64,000 nt of DNA, from positions 1,860,001 to 1,924,000 of the forward strand of contig JAKGSH010000010.1 of assembly GCA_021568835.1 (NCBI GenBank), read 5' to 3'. The stretch comes from Streptomyces sp. Tue 6430. GTDB taxonomy: Bacteria > Actinomycetota > Actinomycetes > Streptomycetales > Streptomycetaceae. The notes under the pieces were generated by a model. The model was given only the letters and a program-made list of their open reading frames with translations, searched no databases and was not told the DNA's origin. This document shows, piece by piece, positions 19,898-28,603 of the stretch (position 1 is its first letter; every line of letters starts with the position of its first letter). The position numbers and the translations under genes were made by a program.

Positions 19898-21228
19898 GCC
19901 GTACGGTCACGGCGCCGAGGCGCGCGCCGGTCCGCGTGCACCCGTTGCGCGCCGAGGCGCTGCGCGGGTTCGCCCCCTGGGCGGGACTGGCGGTCCTCGT
20001 GACGGCCGCCGGGTTGCTGGCCGCGGGGGCGGACCGCTGGCAGGGCGGCTGGGCGGAGACCCGCGCCGAACTGCACGCCGTCCTGCTGGTCGTCCTGCCG
20101 CTGGCCGCGGCGGCGGGGTGCCGGCAGGGCGGGCGGGAGCGCCGGCGCCGCACGGAGGAGCTGTGGGGGACGGCCACGCGCGGGCCGCTGGCGCGGTTCC
20201 TCGCGTCGGCGCTCCCGGTGGCCGCGTGGACGACGGCCGGGTACGCGACGGCGGCGGCCGGGGCACTGCTGGCGACCTGGCCGTACGCCCGGGGGGACGG
20301 GCCGGGCCTGGAGCTGCTGCCGGCGGACGCGGTGGCGGTGGCGGCCGCCGCGGTGGCCGGTCAGGTGGTGGGGCGGCTGGTCCCCCGGCGGCCGGTGGCG
20401 CCGCTGCTGGCGGCCGGCGGGTACGCCGCGCTGGGCCTGGCGTCGCGGGCGGACGCCGGTGCCGGCCGTGCCCTGAACCCGGCGCTCCCCGTCCCGGAGG
20501 GCCTGGTTCCGGTGGTGTGGCAGCCCGTGGCCGCCACGGTGTGGGTGACCGGCCTCGCGGCGGCCGCCGTGCTGGCGTACGCGGCGCGGCGCCGGTACAC
20601 GGCCCTGCTGCCGCTCGCGGCGGCGATGGCGGCGGGCGCGCTGCTGGTGCAGGGCGGTGCCGGGCTGTGGCACACCGATCCGGTCGGCGAGCGTCAGGTC
20701 TGTGACACCTCGACCACCCCGCAGATCTGTGTGAACGCCCGCTACGGAGACCTGTTTCCCCAGGTCAGGAACGCCCTCTCGGGCGTCACCGGTCGACTGG
20801 AAGGCGTACGGAACCTGCCGGTCCGGTTCGAGGACCGGCCGGGAGCACCCCGCCCCGGGGAGGCGGAACTGCCCCTGCTGACGCCGATGGGCCGGTCTTT
20901 CGTACGGGGCGGACTGACCGATCCCGAGCAGTACGCGTGGGAGGCCGTGGCGGCGCTCCAGGGCCGCGGGGACTGCGGGGAACCGTCGGACCCGCGGGTG
21001 AGCCGCGCGGACGACGCCGTGGCGAACCTCCTCGCGCCGAGGCCCGCCCAGGAGCACTTCGACGCACTGGACGCCCGCGGCGACGAGGCCGCCCGCGCCG
21101 GGCTGCGCGAACGGCGGGCCGCCCGGGCGCGCCTCGCGTCGATGCCCGCGGACGAGCGCCGCGCCTGGCTGACGCGGTACTTCGCCACGGCGGGCGACTG
21201 CGATCCGGACGGGGTGCCCGCGCTGTGA
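19894..21228 (+). CDS. ABC transporter-associated membrane protein with C-terminal extracytoplasmic domain
   Basis: 444 aa, starting in the overlap with the ATPase gene. The N-terminal 270 residues hold about six hydrophobic segments (WAGLAVLVTAAGLLAAGADRW, LHAVLLVVLPLAAAAG, AVAAAAVAGQVVGRLV, and so on). The C-terminal 170 residues are soluble with four Cys (VCDTSTTPQICVN, GDCGEP, AGDCDPDG), probably outside the membrane and possibly disulphide-linked. It is likely the permease or an accessory of the sigma/zinc-finger/ABC operon. No known substrate. Confidence 0.72.
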   Translation: MSRTVTAPRRAPVRVHPLRAEALRGFAPWAGLAVLVTAAGLLAAGADRWQGGWAETRAELHAVLLVVLPLAAAAGCRQGGRERRRRTEELWGTATRGPLARFLASALPVAAWTTAGYATAAAGALLATWPYARGDGPGLELLPADAVAVAAAAVAGQVVGRLVPRRPVAPLLAAGGYAALGLASRADAGAGRALNPALPVPEGLVPVVWQPVAATVWVTGLAAAAVLAYAARRRYTALLPLAAAMAAGALLVQGGAGLWHTDPVGERQVCDTSTTPQICVNARYGDLFPQVRNALSGVTGRLEGVRNLPVRFEDRPGAPRPGEAELPLLTPMGRSFVRGGLTDPEQYAWEAVAALQGRGDCGEPSDPRVSRADDAVANLLAPRPAQEHFDALDARGDEAARAGLRERRAARARLASMPADERRAWLTRYFATAGDCDPDGVPAL

Positions 21229-21543
21229 CCGGAGTCCTGCCGCACGCCCGTTCCCGCGGCCGGTCCCGGACACCGGCCACGCCCGCCGGGACGGCCGTCC
21301 CCGCCGGGCGGGCGGCGCCGGGGACGGATACCGCCCCCGATCCGGCTCGGGCGGGGACCCTGGGCGCCGTGGTCCCGGCACCGGCCGCCGCCCTGTCCGG
21401 GGCGTGCGGGGCCGCCGGGGGGCGTGGCACGTCGGCCGATGTCAGGCCGGCATGGGGTCCGGCACGGGCCCGACCCGGAGGGCCCCGTGGCGGATCGGCG
21501 CCACGGGGCACGCGGCCGCGGAGAACGCGAAGGCCCGGAGCGG
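21229..21543. other. Intergenic, no gene seen
   Basis: 315 GC-rich bases between the convergent ABC-associated membrane protein gene and the HNH gene. Open frames here lack starts with ribosome sites and read as low-complexity Ala/Gly/Pro/Arg. No convincing terminator found. Confidence 0.5.
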
Positions 21544-22080
21544 TCAGGCGGAGATGCCGTCGATCCGGGCCAGGGCGTCGTCCGCGCCGTACGGTTGCAG
21601 GTATGGCAGCCAGCGCGGGTCCCGGTGGCCGGTCCCGATGATGCGCCAGGCCAGACCGGTGGGCGGGGCGGGTTTGTGCCGCAGCCGCCAGCCGATCTCC
21701 ACGAGGTGGCGGTCCGCCTTGACGTGGTTGCAGCGCCGGCAGGACGCCACGACGTTGTCCCAGACGTGCTTGCCCCCGCGGCTGCGCGGGATGACGTGGT
21801 CGACGCTGGTTGCGACGCCACCGCAGTACATGCACCGTCCCCCGTCGCGGGCGAAGAGCGCCCGGCGGGTGAGGGGAACGGGCCCCCGGTAGGGAACCCG
21901 GACGAATCGCTTGAGCCGGACCACGCTGGGCGCGGGGACCGTGACGGTCGCGCTGTGCAGGAAGGCGCCGGATTCCTCGAGGGAGACGGCCTTGTTCTCC
22001 AGGACGAGGACGAGCGCGCGGCGGAGCGGTACGACGCCGAGGGGCTCGTACGACGCGTTCAGGACCAGGACATGCGGCAC
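21544..22080 (-). CDS. HNH endonuclease domain protein
   Basis: 178 aa, starting at GTG 22080 with AAGGAGG eight bases upstream. The core is ARDGGRCMYCGG, TSVDHVIPRSRGG, WDNVVASCRRCNHVKADR: an HNH fold with a zinc-binding CxxC pair and the His-Asn metal site. The N-terminal VLVLNASYEPLGVV segment marks the widespread actinobacterial HNH family. A specific role (repair, restriction, defence) has not been assigned to my knowledge. It stands alone, divergent from the MscS gene. Confidence 0.9.
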   Translation of the reverse strand: MPHVLVLNASYEPLGVVPLRRALVLVLENKAVSLEESGAFLHSATVTVPAPSVVRLKRFVRVPYRGPVPLTRRALFARDGGRCMYCGGVATSVDHVIPRSRGGKHVWDNVVASCRRCNHVKADRHLVEIGWRLRHKPAPPTGLAWRIIGTGHRDPRWLPYLQPYGADDALARIDGISA

Positions 22081-22394
22081 GGATGCCTCCTTGGGCGTCG
22101 GCGGCGCGTGGCTCGCGCCGGGACGAACTGAGGTCAGTCTCCCCTCTTGCCTGGTGGACGCGCCACCATGTCCCGGTAACGGGCTGGGAGTGTTTTCGAC
22201 CACACCCGAATACATCCCCGCGCCCCGGCCTGTTCAAGCGCGGGTGAACACGGTCTCTCCTCCGGACATCCCGCCGGGGCACACACGATGCCCCGTTAGT
22301 GTGGTGCTCCTGCCCCACCGGTGACCTTTTCGTGACCTGGACCACCTTGACCGCCGCGCCGGAGGGAGCAGCGCCGCACCTGGAGGTACCTGCC
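22081..22394. other. Divergent promoter region, no gene seen
   Basis: 314 bases between the divergent HNH and mechanosensitive channel genes, with less G+C than average. Upstream in-frame starts for the channel exist but lack ribosome sites. I could not settle on promoter hexamers for either gene. Confidence 0.4.
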
Positions 22395-23501
22395 GTGTCC
22401 TTGTCCGCCGTCCTGAGGGCCGCCGGCTCGTCGCCGTCGCCGACCCCCTCGGAGTCGCCGACCTCCGTGATCGTCCCGAGCCTGCAGGACGCCCAGGAGG
22501 GCGCGACGAACGCCGCGAGCTGGGTCGAGGAGAACTGGTCGACCTGGCTCGCGATCGGCCTGCGGGTCCTGCTGATCCTGGTGATCGCCGCGGTGCTGCG
22601 CATGGTGGTGCGGCGGGCCATCACCAAGTTCATCGACCGGATGAACCGCACGGTCCAGGCGGGCGACGGCACGGGGCTGGGCGGCCTGCTGGTCAACGTC
22701 GAGCGGCGCCGGCAGCGGTCGCAGGCGATCGGCTCGGTGCTGCGGTCGGTGGCGAGCTTCCTCATCCTCGGCACCGCCGCCCTGATGATCCTCGGCGCCT
22801 TCGAGATCGACCTGGCCCCGCTGCTGGCGTCCGCGGGTGTCGCGGGTGTCGCGATCGGTTTCGGCGCCCGCAACCTGGTCACGGACTTCCTGTCCGGCGT
22901 GTTCATGATCCTCGAGGACCAGTACGGCGTCGGCGACCAGATCGACGCGGGCGTCGCCTCCGGCGAGGTCATCGAGGTCGGCCTGCGCGTGACCAAGCTG
23001 CGCGGCGACAGCGGCGAGATCTGGTACGTCCGCAACGGCGAGGTCAAGCGGATCGGCAACCTCTCGCAGGGCTGGGCGACGGCCGGGGTGGACGTCACGG
23101 TCAAGGCGTCCGAGGACCTGGACCGCGTCCGGGCCACCCTCGTCGAGGTCGCCGAGAAGATGAACAAGGAGGAGCCCTGGAACGAGCTCCTGTGGAGCCC
23201 GATCGAGGTGCTCGGCCTGGACAGCGTCCTGATCGACTCGATGGTGGTCCGCGTCTCCGCGAAGACGATGCCCGGCAAGTCCCTCACCGTCGAGCGCGAG
23301 CTGCGCTGGCGGATCAAGCGCGCGTTCGACGCGGCGGACATCCGTATCGTCGGCGGCGCCACGGTCCCGCCGGAGCAGGACCCGGACAACGACCCGACGG
23401 CCGGTGTCGCCGCCCCGTCGGTGTACTCCAACCCGGGCTCCCCGCAGGCGGCGGCCGCCTCCCCGCTGACGCCCCTGGCGCCGCCGGGGGCGTCGAAGTA
23501 G
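22395..23501 (+). CDS. MscS-family mechanosensitive ion channel
   Basis: Small-conductance mechanosensitive channel protecting against hypo-osmotic shock. 368 aa from GTG 22395, chosen because GGAGG lies eight bases upstream. A Ser/Pro-rich N-terminus is followed by membrane segments (LAIGLRVLLILVIAAVLRMVV, SFLILGTAALMILGAFEIDL), the pore-lining helix LLASAGVAGVAIGFGARNLV and the MscS beta domain (VFMILEDQYGVGDQI). The C-terminus is a flexible Pro/Ala tail. Confidence 0.93.
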   Translation: MSLSAVLRAAGSSPSPTPSESPTSVIVPSLQDAQEGATNAASWVEENWSTWLAIGLRVLLILVIAAVLRMVVRRAITKFIDRMNRTVQAGDGTGLGGLLVNVERRRQRSQAIGSVLRSVASFLILGTAALMILGAFEIDLAPLLASAGVAGVAIGFGARNLVTDFLSGVFMILEDQYGVGDQIDAGVASGEVIEVGLRVTKLRGDSGEIWYVRNGEVKRIGNLSQGWATAGVDVTVKASEDLDRVRATLVEVAEKMNKEEPWNELLWSPIEVLGLDSVLIDSMVVRVSAKTMPGKSLTVERELRWRIKRAFDAADIRIVGGATVPPEQDPDNDPTAGVAAPSVYSNPGSPQAAAASPLTPLAPPGASK

Positions 23502-23558
23502 CGCGAGGGCAGAGGGTCCGGGTCCGCTCGCCCCGGTGAGGGGCCGGGGTCCGGCACC

Positions 23559-24196
23559 CTACCTCGGCCCGGAGACGGCGCCCCGTCCCGGGGACTTCGG
23601 GAGTGGAGCGTCCGTATCAGCCGTACGAGCTGGCACAGGGCGACGAAGCTGCTGCCGACGGGCAGGCGGTAGCCGTTCCGGCCCGGCTTCTCGCGGTCCC
23701 TGCCCTTCTGGTGCCTGCCGCCGCGGATGTCCACCCGCACCTCACCGGTGTCCTCGTCGCCGGACACCGTGGCGCGCACCGACCGCCAGGAGCGGACCGG
23801 GCGCCACTCGAAGCGGAGTTCGCCGGCGGTCTCCGTCACGCCCGAGGTCCGCCCGGTCGCGAGCAGTGCCGCCCTGAAGCGGTCGCGGTCCTCCGGCCGC
23901 CAGACCACAGGGAGATTCACCGCCTGGGTGTCCTCCAGGGCCGCCGCAGTGACCGGGAGGCCGGTGTCGCGGGCCCGGCGGACCAGGAGGGTGTACTCCC
24001 CGGCGGCGGCGAGCAGAGCCGCCAGGACCGCCAGGACCACCGAGACCGGCACCACGACGAGCGAATCGGCCGCGTTGCGCAGGCTGAATCCGTCCTGCCA
24101 CACGAGGAGCAGGGACAGCGCCACCAGGGACGGCCCGGTGTCCGCCAAGGCCGCACGCCAGCGAACGAGCAGAAGTTTTCGGTCCACCCGCCGCAT
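23559..24196 (-). CDS. Two-span membrane protein of unknown function
   Basis: About 212 aa from ATG 24196. Two adjacent hydrophobic segments (PSLVALSLLLVW, VVVPVSVVLAVLAALLAAAG) are followed by a soluble beta-rich C-terminal part (VNLPVVWRPEDRDRFRAAL, LRFEWRPVRSWRSVRATVSG), suggesting a PH-like membrane-associated fold. As written the frame has no stop until far into the MscS gene; one missing base near 23580-23588 would give a stop at 23559, which I take as the true end. Function unknown. Confidence 0.55.
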
Positions 24197-24216
24197 CCAA
24201 GAGCACTTTCCCGCGC

Positions 24217-24295
24217 GCCGCACCTCTTTCCGCGCCTCCGTCCGCCCCTCCCGCACCTCTTTCCGCGCTTCCGTCCGCCCCTCCCGCACCTCGGT
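24217..24295. repeat. 33-base tandem repeat
   Basis: A 33-base unit beginning GCACCTCTTTCCGCG occurs twice in tandem plus a partial third copy, directly upstream of the membrane protein start and before the csnR promoter. Pyrimidine-rich, no dyad symmetry, no assigned function. Confidence 0.5.
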
Positions 24296-24347
24296 CCCCC
24301 TTGTTCCGCGCCCGGTCTCCCCATTGTCCCGCGCCTCCGCCTCCCCC

Positions 24348-24404
24348 TTGACGCCCTCCGGACGCCGGACCTACCTTCCCTGCACCGGACAGGAAACCTT
24401 CCTG
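24348..24404 (+). promoter_or_regulatory. csnR promoter with CsnR-type operator
   Basis: TTGACG (24348-24353) and TACCTT (24372-24377) are spaced 18 bases, a good vegetative promoter. Just downstream lies the palindrome CAGGAAA-CC-TTCCTG (24390-24404). As I recall, CsnR of S. lividans binds an AGGAAA/TTTCCT palindrome, so this fits autorepression relieved by chitosan oligosaccharides. Confidence 0.6.
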
Positions 24405-24497
24405 ACAGTGGTCGAGCGCGGAGCACGAGCGCCTCGGCGGACTTCCCTCCGGGATCACCGGGAAGCCGGGCGGCCGAGAAGGGCAGGTGCGGACCGC

Positions 24498-25709
24498 ATG
24501 GCGGGAACCGCCGGAACGCCGGGCACGCCGCGCGTCCTGCGTGCCATGAACGACCGCGCCGCCCTGGACCTGCTGCTGGCCCACGGCCCGCTGTCCCGCG
24601 CCCGGGTCGGCAGGCTCACCGGCCTGTCCAAGCCGACCGCCTCCCAGCTCCTGGCCCGTCTGGAGGCGGCGGGGCTGGTCCTGGCCACCGGCACCACCAA
24701 GGGACGGCCGGGGCCGGGCGCCCGGCTGTACGGGGTGAACCCGGCCGCCGGTCACGCCGCCGGTCTCGACGTCACTCCCGAGCGCGTCCTGGCCGCCGTC
24801 GCCGACATCACCGGCCGCACGGTGGGCACGTACGAGGTGCCGACGGCGGGCGGAAGGGGCGCGGGGGCCGTCGTGGGGCAGGTCACCGAGGCGCTGGACG
24901 GCGCGGTGAAGGCCGCCGGGCTCGCCCGGGACGACGTGCGGCGGCTGGTCGTCGCCACGCCGGGGGCCTTCGACCCCACCACCGGCCGGTTGCGCTACGC
25001 CTCCCACCTGCCGGGCTGGCACTCGCCCACGCTGCTCGGCGAGCTCGCGGCGGCCCTGCCGATGCCGGTGGAGTACGAGAACGACGTCAACCTGGTGGCC
25101 GTGGCCGAGCAGCGGCTCGGCGCGGCCCGCGGGCACGAGGACTTCGTGCTGCTGTGGAACGAGGGGGGCCTCGGCGCCGCCCTCGTCCTCGGCGGCCGGC
25201 TGCACCGCGGCTGGACCGGCGGCGCGGGCGAGGTCGGCTTCCTGCCCGTGCCGGGCGCACCCCTGGTCCGGCAGGTCACCAGGGCCAACAGCGGCGGCTA
25301 CCAGGCACTCGCCGGTTCCCAGGCCCTGCCGGAGCTGGCCCGCGACCTGGGGGTCACCGGCATCGGCCGGGGCCCGTACGCCGAGACCGCCGCCGCCCTC
25401 GTCGCGCGGGCCGCCGCCGCGGAGGACGGCCCGCTGCGGGAGCTGCTGGGCCTCTACGCGACCCGGCTCGCGACCGGTCTGGCCTCCCTGGTCGCCGTCC
25501 TCGACCCCGAACTCGTCGTCCTCGGCGGTGCCTGCCTGACCGCCGGCGGCGAGGCGCTGCGGGCCCTCGTCCAGGCCGAGCTGGAGGAGCTGGCCGCGTC
25601 CCGGCCGAAGCTCGTCGTCGGCGCCGTCACCGAACGGCCGGTGCTGCGCGGCGCCCTGGAGAGCGCGCTGGCGGCCACCCGCGACGACGTGTTCGACACC
25701 TCGCGCTGA
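24498..25709 (+). CDS. csnR: ROK-family transcriptional repressor, CsnR-like
   Basis: 403 aa. The N-terminal winged helix (about residues 20-75: LDLLLAHGPLSRARVGRLTG, SKPTASQLLARLEAAGLV) precedes a ROK sugar-binding domain (GLDVTPERVLAAVADITGR, VATPGAFDPTTGRL, VEYENDVNLVAVAEQRLGA). It lacks the CxCGxxGCxE zinc motif of typical ROK proteins. The name rests on the GH4 and BadF-type kinase genes that follow and on the operator upstream, matching the Streptomyces csnR-K operon as I remember it. The csnEFG transporter genes are not present behind it. Confidence 0.75.
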   Translation: MAGTAGTPGTPRVLRAMNDRAALDLLLAHGPLSRARVGRLTGLSKPTASQLLARLEAAGLVLATGTTKGRPGPGARLYGVNPAAGHAAGLDVTPERVLAAVADITGRTVGTYEVPTAGGRGAGAVVGQVTEALDGAVKAAGLARDDVRRLVVATPGAFDPTTGRLRYASHLPGWHSPTLLGELAAALPMPVEYENDVNLVAVAEQRLGAARGHEDFVLLWNEGGLGAALVLGGRLHRGWTGGAGEVGFLPVPGAPLVRQVTRANSGGYQALAGSQALPELARDLGVTGIGRGPYAETAAALVARAAAAEDGPLRELLGLYATRLATGLASLVAVLDPELVVLGGACLTAGGEALRALVQAELEELAASRPKLVVGAVTERPVLRGALESALAATRDDVFDTSR

Positions 25710-25816
25710 CCGCCCCGGTGTCCCCCGTCGCCCTCGCCGTCCCCATCCCCATACCCCTACCCCTAGCCATCGCCATCGCCATCACCGTCGTCGCACCCGT
25801 CCCTGGGAGGCCCGCC

Positions 25817-25947
25817 ATGCCCGCACGGATCCCCGAAGCGCCCCGGAAAGCGACCTGGAGAGCACCCCGGGAAGGAATCCGGGAAGCGGCTTTCGCCCTG
25901 ACCGCCGCGTTCGCCGGGGCATCGCCCCGACCGGAGTGAAGGGCTAG
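25817..25947 (+). pseudogene. Scar of the missing sugar ABC transporter genes
   Basis: A GGGAGG site and ATG (25817) open a short frame starting MPARIPEAPRK. With one G restored in the GGGG run near 25916, the frame ends at TAG 25945-25947 as GGIAPTGVKG, which closely resembles the C-terminus of MalG-type sugar permeases (usually RGIA-x-TGVKG). The expected binding-protein and permease genes (about 3 kb) are absent. I read this as the fused ends of a deletion, or of an assembly collapse. Confidence 0.5.
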
Positions 25948-25954
25948 CCCGGAC

Positions 25955-27218
25955 ATGAAGCTCACCGTGGTCGGCGGAGGCTCGACCTACACACCCGAAC
26001 TGATCGACGGCTTCGCCCGCCTGCGGGACACCCTGCCGATCGAGGAGCTGGTCCTCGTCGACCCGGCGGCCGGGCGGCTGGAGCCGGTCGGCGGGCTCGC
26101 CCGGCGCATCTTCGCCCGGCAGGGCCACCCCGGCCGCATCGTCACCACCGCCGACCTGGACGCGGGCGTCGACGGCGCCGACGCGGTCCTGCTCCAGCTC
26201 CGCGTCGGCGGACAGGCCGCCCGCGCACAGGACGAGACCTGGCCCCTGGAGTGCGGCTGCGTCGGCCAGGAGACGACCGGCGCCGGCGGCCTGGCCAAGG
26301 CGCTGCGCACGGTCCCCGTGGTCCTCGGCATCGCCGACCGGGTCCGCCGCGCCAACCCCCGCGCCTGGATCATCGACTTCACCAACCCGGTCGGCATCGT
26401 CACCCGCGCCCTGCTGCGGGCCGGACACCGGGCGGTCGGGCTGTGCAACGTGGCCATCGGCCTCCAGCACAGGTTCGCCGGCCTGCTGGGGGTCGCCGCG
26501 TCCGAGGTCCACCTCGACCACGTGGGCCTCAACCACCTCACCTGGGAGACGGCGGTGCGCCTCGGCGGCCCCGGGGGCGAGGACGTCCTGCCCGCGCTGC
26601 TGACCGGCCACGGCGACACGATCGCCGCCGGCCTGCGCCTGCCGCGCCCCCTGCTGGACCGGCTCGGCGTGGTCCCGTCGTACTACCTGCGCTACTACTA
26701 CGCCCACGACGAGGTCGTGCGCGAACTGCGCACCAAGCCCTCGCGGGCCGCCGAAGTGGCGGCGATGGAGAAGGAGTTGCTGGAGATGTACGCCGATCCT
26801 GCGCTGGACGAGAAGCCGGCGCTGCTCGCGGGACGGGGCGGCGCCCACTACTCCGAGGCGGCCGTGGACCTGGCGGCCGCGCTGCTCACCGGTTCCGGCA
26901 GCCCGCACCAGGTGGTCAACACCCGCAACGACGGCACGCTGCCCTTCCTCCCGACGACGCGGTGATCGAGGTCCAGGCGGCGGTCGGCCCCGAGGGCGCC
27001 TCCCGCTGCCGGTGAGGCCGGTGGACCCGCTGTACGCGGGCCTGACGGCGGCCGTCACCGCCTACGAGGACCTCGCCCTGGACGCGGCGCTGCGCGGCGG
27101 CCGCGACCGCGTCTTCCGGGCCCTCCTCGCCCATCCCCTGATCGGCCAGTACGCGTACGCCGAGACACTGACCGACGCACTCGTCGCACACAACCGGGAG
27201 CACCTCGCGTGGGCCTGA
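25955..27218 (+). CDS. csnH: GH4 family 6-phospho-beta-glucosidase-like hydrolase, two frameshifts
   Basis: NAD- and metal-dependent glycosidase, about 421 aa after correction. The Rossmann motif is VVGGGSTYTPEL. The metal site has GLCNVAIGLQ (Cys-Asn) and LDHVGLNHLTW (His), and the Tyr-rich PSYYLRYYYAHDE follows. Two C losses (26950-26952, 27002-27004) break the last fifth; repaired, the tail reads VRPVDPLYAGLTAAVTAYED to HLAWA. It overlaps the kinase gene by ten bases. In the csn context it probably cleaves phosphorylated or imported glucosamine disaccharides. Confidence 0.82.
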
Positions 27219-28180
27219 CCGCGGGTGTCCTCGCGGTCGACGCGGGCAACAGCAAGACCGACGTGGCGGTCGTGGCGGCCGGCGGGGAGGTGCTCGCCAC
27301 GGCCCGCGGCGGCGGCTTCCGGCCGCCCGCGGTGGGCGTGGGTCCCGCCGTGGACGTCCTCGCGGACGCCGTCACGCGCGCGTACGCCGCCGCGGGCGTC
27401 ACCTCGGTGACCCATGTCTCGGCCTGCCTCGCCGGCGCCGACCTGCCCGTCGAGGAGGAGCGGTTGGCGGCGGCGCTGCGCGAACGGGCCTGGGGCGCGG
27501 CCGTCGAGGTCCGCAACGACACCTTCGCGATCCTGCGGGCGGGCGTCGCCGAGCCGCGGGGCGTGGCCGTCGTGTGCGGCGCCGGCATCAACTGCGTCGG
27601 CATGCGCCCCGACGGCCGCACCGCCCGCTTCCCGGCGCTCGGCCGGATCTCCGGTGACTGGGGCGGCGGTTGGGCCCTCGCGGAGGAGGCCCTGTGGCAC
27701 GCGGCCCGGGCCGCGGACGGCCGGGGTCCCGCCACCGCCCTGGCGCACACCCTGCCGGCCCACTTCGGCCTCCCCACGATGTACGCCCTCATCGAGTCCC
27801 TCCACCTGGAACGCGTCCCCGCCTCCCGCCGCCACGAGCTGACCCCGGTCCTCTTCGCGACGGCCTCCGGCGGCGACGCGGTGGCCCGCGCGGTCGTCGA
27901 CCGCCTGGCGGCGGAGGTCGCCGGCATGGCCGCGGTCGCCCTGGCCCGCCTGGACCTCCTGGCGGAGGAGACCCCGGTGCTCCTGGGCGGCGGAGTCCTC
28001 ACCGCGGGCCACCGCCGGCTCGACGACGGCATCGGCGAACGGCTGGCCGCCAGAGCGCCGAAGGCGGTCCCGAGGGTGGTACGGCAACGCCCGGTGCTGG
28101 GAGCCGCGCTGCTGGGCCTGGACAGACTGGGCGCGGGCCCCGCCGCGCGGGCAAGGGTCCGCACCCACTTCGAGCACTGA
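27209..28180 (+). CDS. csnK: BadF/BadG-type ATPase, amino sugar kinase
   Basis: 323 aa, starting at GTG 27209 inside the end of the hydrolase gene. ASKHA-fold kinase with phosphate loop AVDAGNSKTDVAVV, a conserved ACLAGADLPVEEERL, catalytic region EVRNDTFAILRAG and adenosine motif VVCGAGINCVG. Relatives phosphorylate N-acetylglucosamine or glucosamine. Translational coupling with the GH4 hydrolase points to a short catabolic pathway for chitosan-derived sugars. Free amino sugar as substrate is an inference. Confidence 0.82.
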   Translation: MGLTAGVLAVDAGNSKTDVAVVAAGGEVLATARGGGFRPPAVGVGPAVDVLADAVTRAYAAAGVTSVTHVSACLAGADLPVEEERLAAALRERAWGAAVEVRNDTFAILRAGVAEPRGVAVVCGAGINCVGMRPDGRTARFPALGRISGDWGGGWALAEEALWHAARAADGRGPATALAHTLPAHFGLPTMYALIESLHLERVPASRRHELTPVLFATASGGDAVARAVVDRLAAEVAGMAAVALARLDLLAEETPVLLGGGVLTAGHRRLDDGIGERLAARAPKAVPRVVRQRPVLGAALLGLDRLGAGPAARARVRTHFEH

Positions 28181-28262
28181 ACGGTACGGGGGGCGGCCCG
28201 ACGGCCCGCGCACCCGCGGCAGGCGGACCTGCCCCTCCTCCTCTCTCTTCTCTCCCCCACGC

Positions 28263-28420
28263 GTGACCGCCGCCCTTCGGGGGCGCGGGGAACCGCGCGA
28301 CCAGCCGCAGACGCCCCGCACCCGGCCCGCAGCGCACCCGGCCCGCCCCTCCCCCCACACGCGTGACGGCAGACACCCAGAGGCGCGGGGAACGCGCGAC
28401 CAGCCGCGAACGACCCTCGC
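28263..28420. repeat. Two copies of a common Streptomyces intergenic repeat
   Basis: GGGCGCGGGGAACCGCGCGA followed by CCAGCCGC (about 28278-28305), and the near copy AGGCGCGGGGAACGCGCGAC followed by CAGCCGCG (about 28380-28407). This GCGCGGGGAAC-GCGCGACCAGCC element recurs in intergenic DNA of many Streptomyces genomes, as I recall. It lies in the 423-base gap between the kinase and the GlnX-like gene; no small gene is evident in that gap. Confidence 0.65.
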
Positions 28421-28603
28421 CGCCCCGCGTCGCCCCCGCCCCCGCCCCCGCCCCCGCCCCGGAACCGAACACCCATCCACAACGTGTTCACTCGCGGAGC
28501 GGGCAGCCGCGATCCGGTCAAGATCCGGCGGAGCCCGGTGCGCGACACCGTGCCGAGCGGCGATACTGGCGCCGACAGGTGACCATGGGGGAGGTCGGGA
28601 AAC

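Noticed and set aside
16978..21228. A 1,416-codon plus-strand frame over the sigma, zinc-finger and ABC genes
   Set aside because: Most of it is out of frame with the real genes and Arg/Gly/Pro-rich; only its ends coincide with parts of true genes.
20786..24289. A 1,167-codon minus-strand frame crossing the MscS and HNH region
   Set aside because: Real coding only at its start (the two-span membrane protein); the rest is antisense to MscS or out of frame with HNH.
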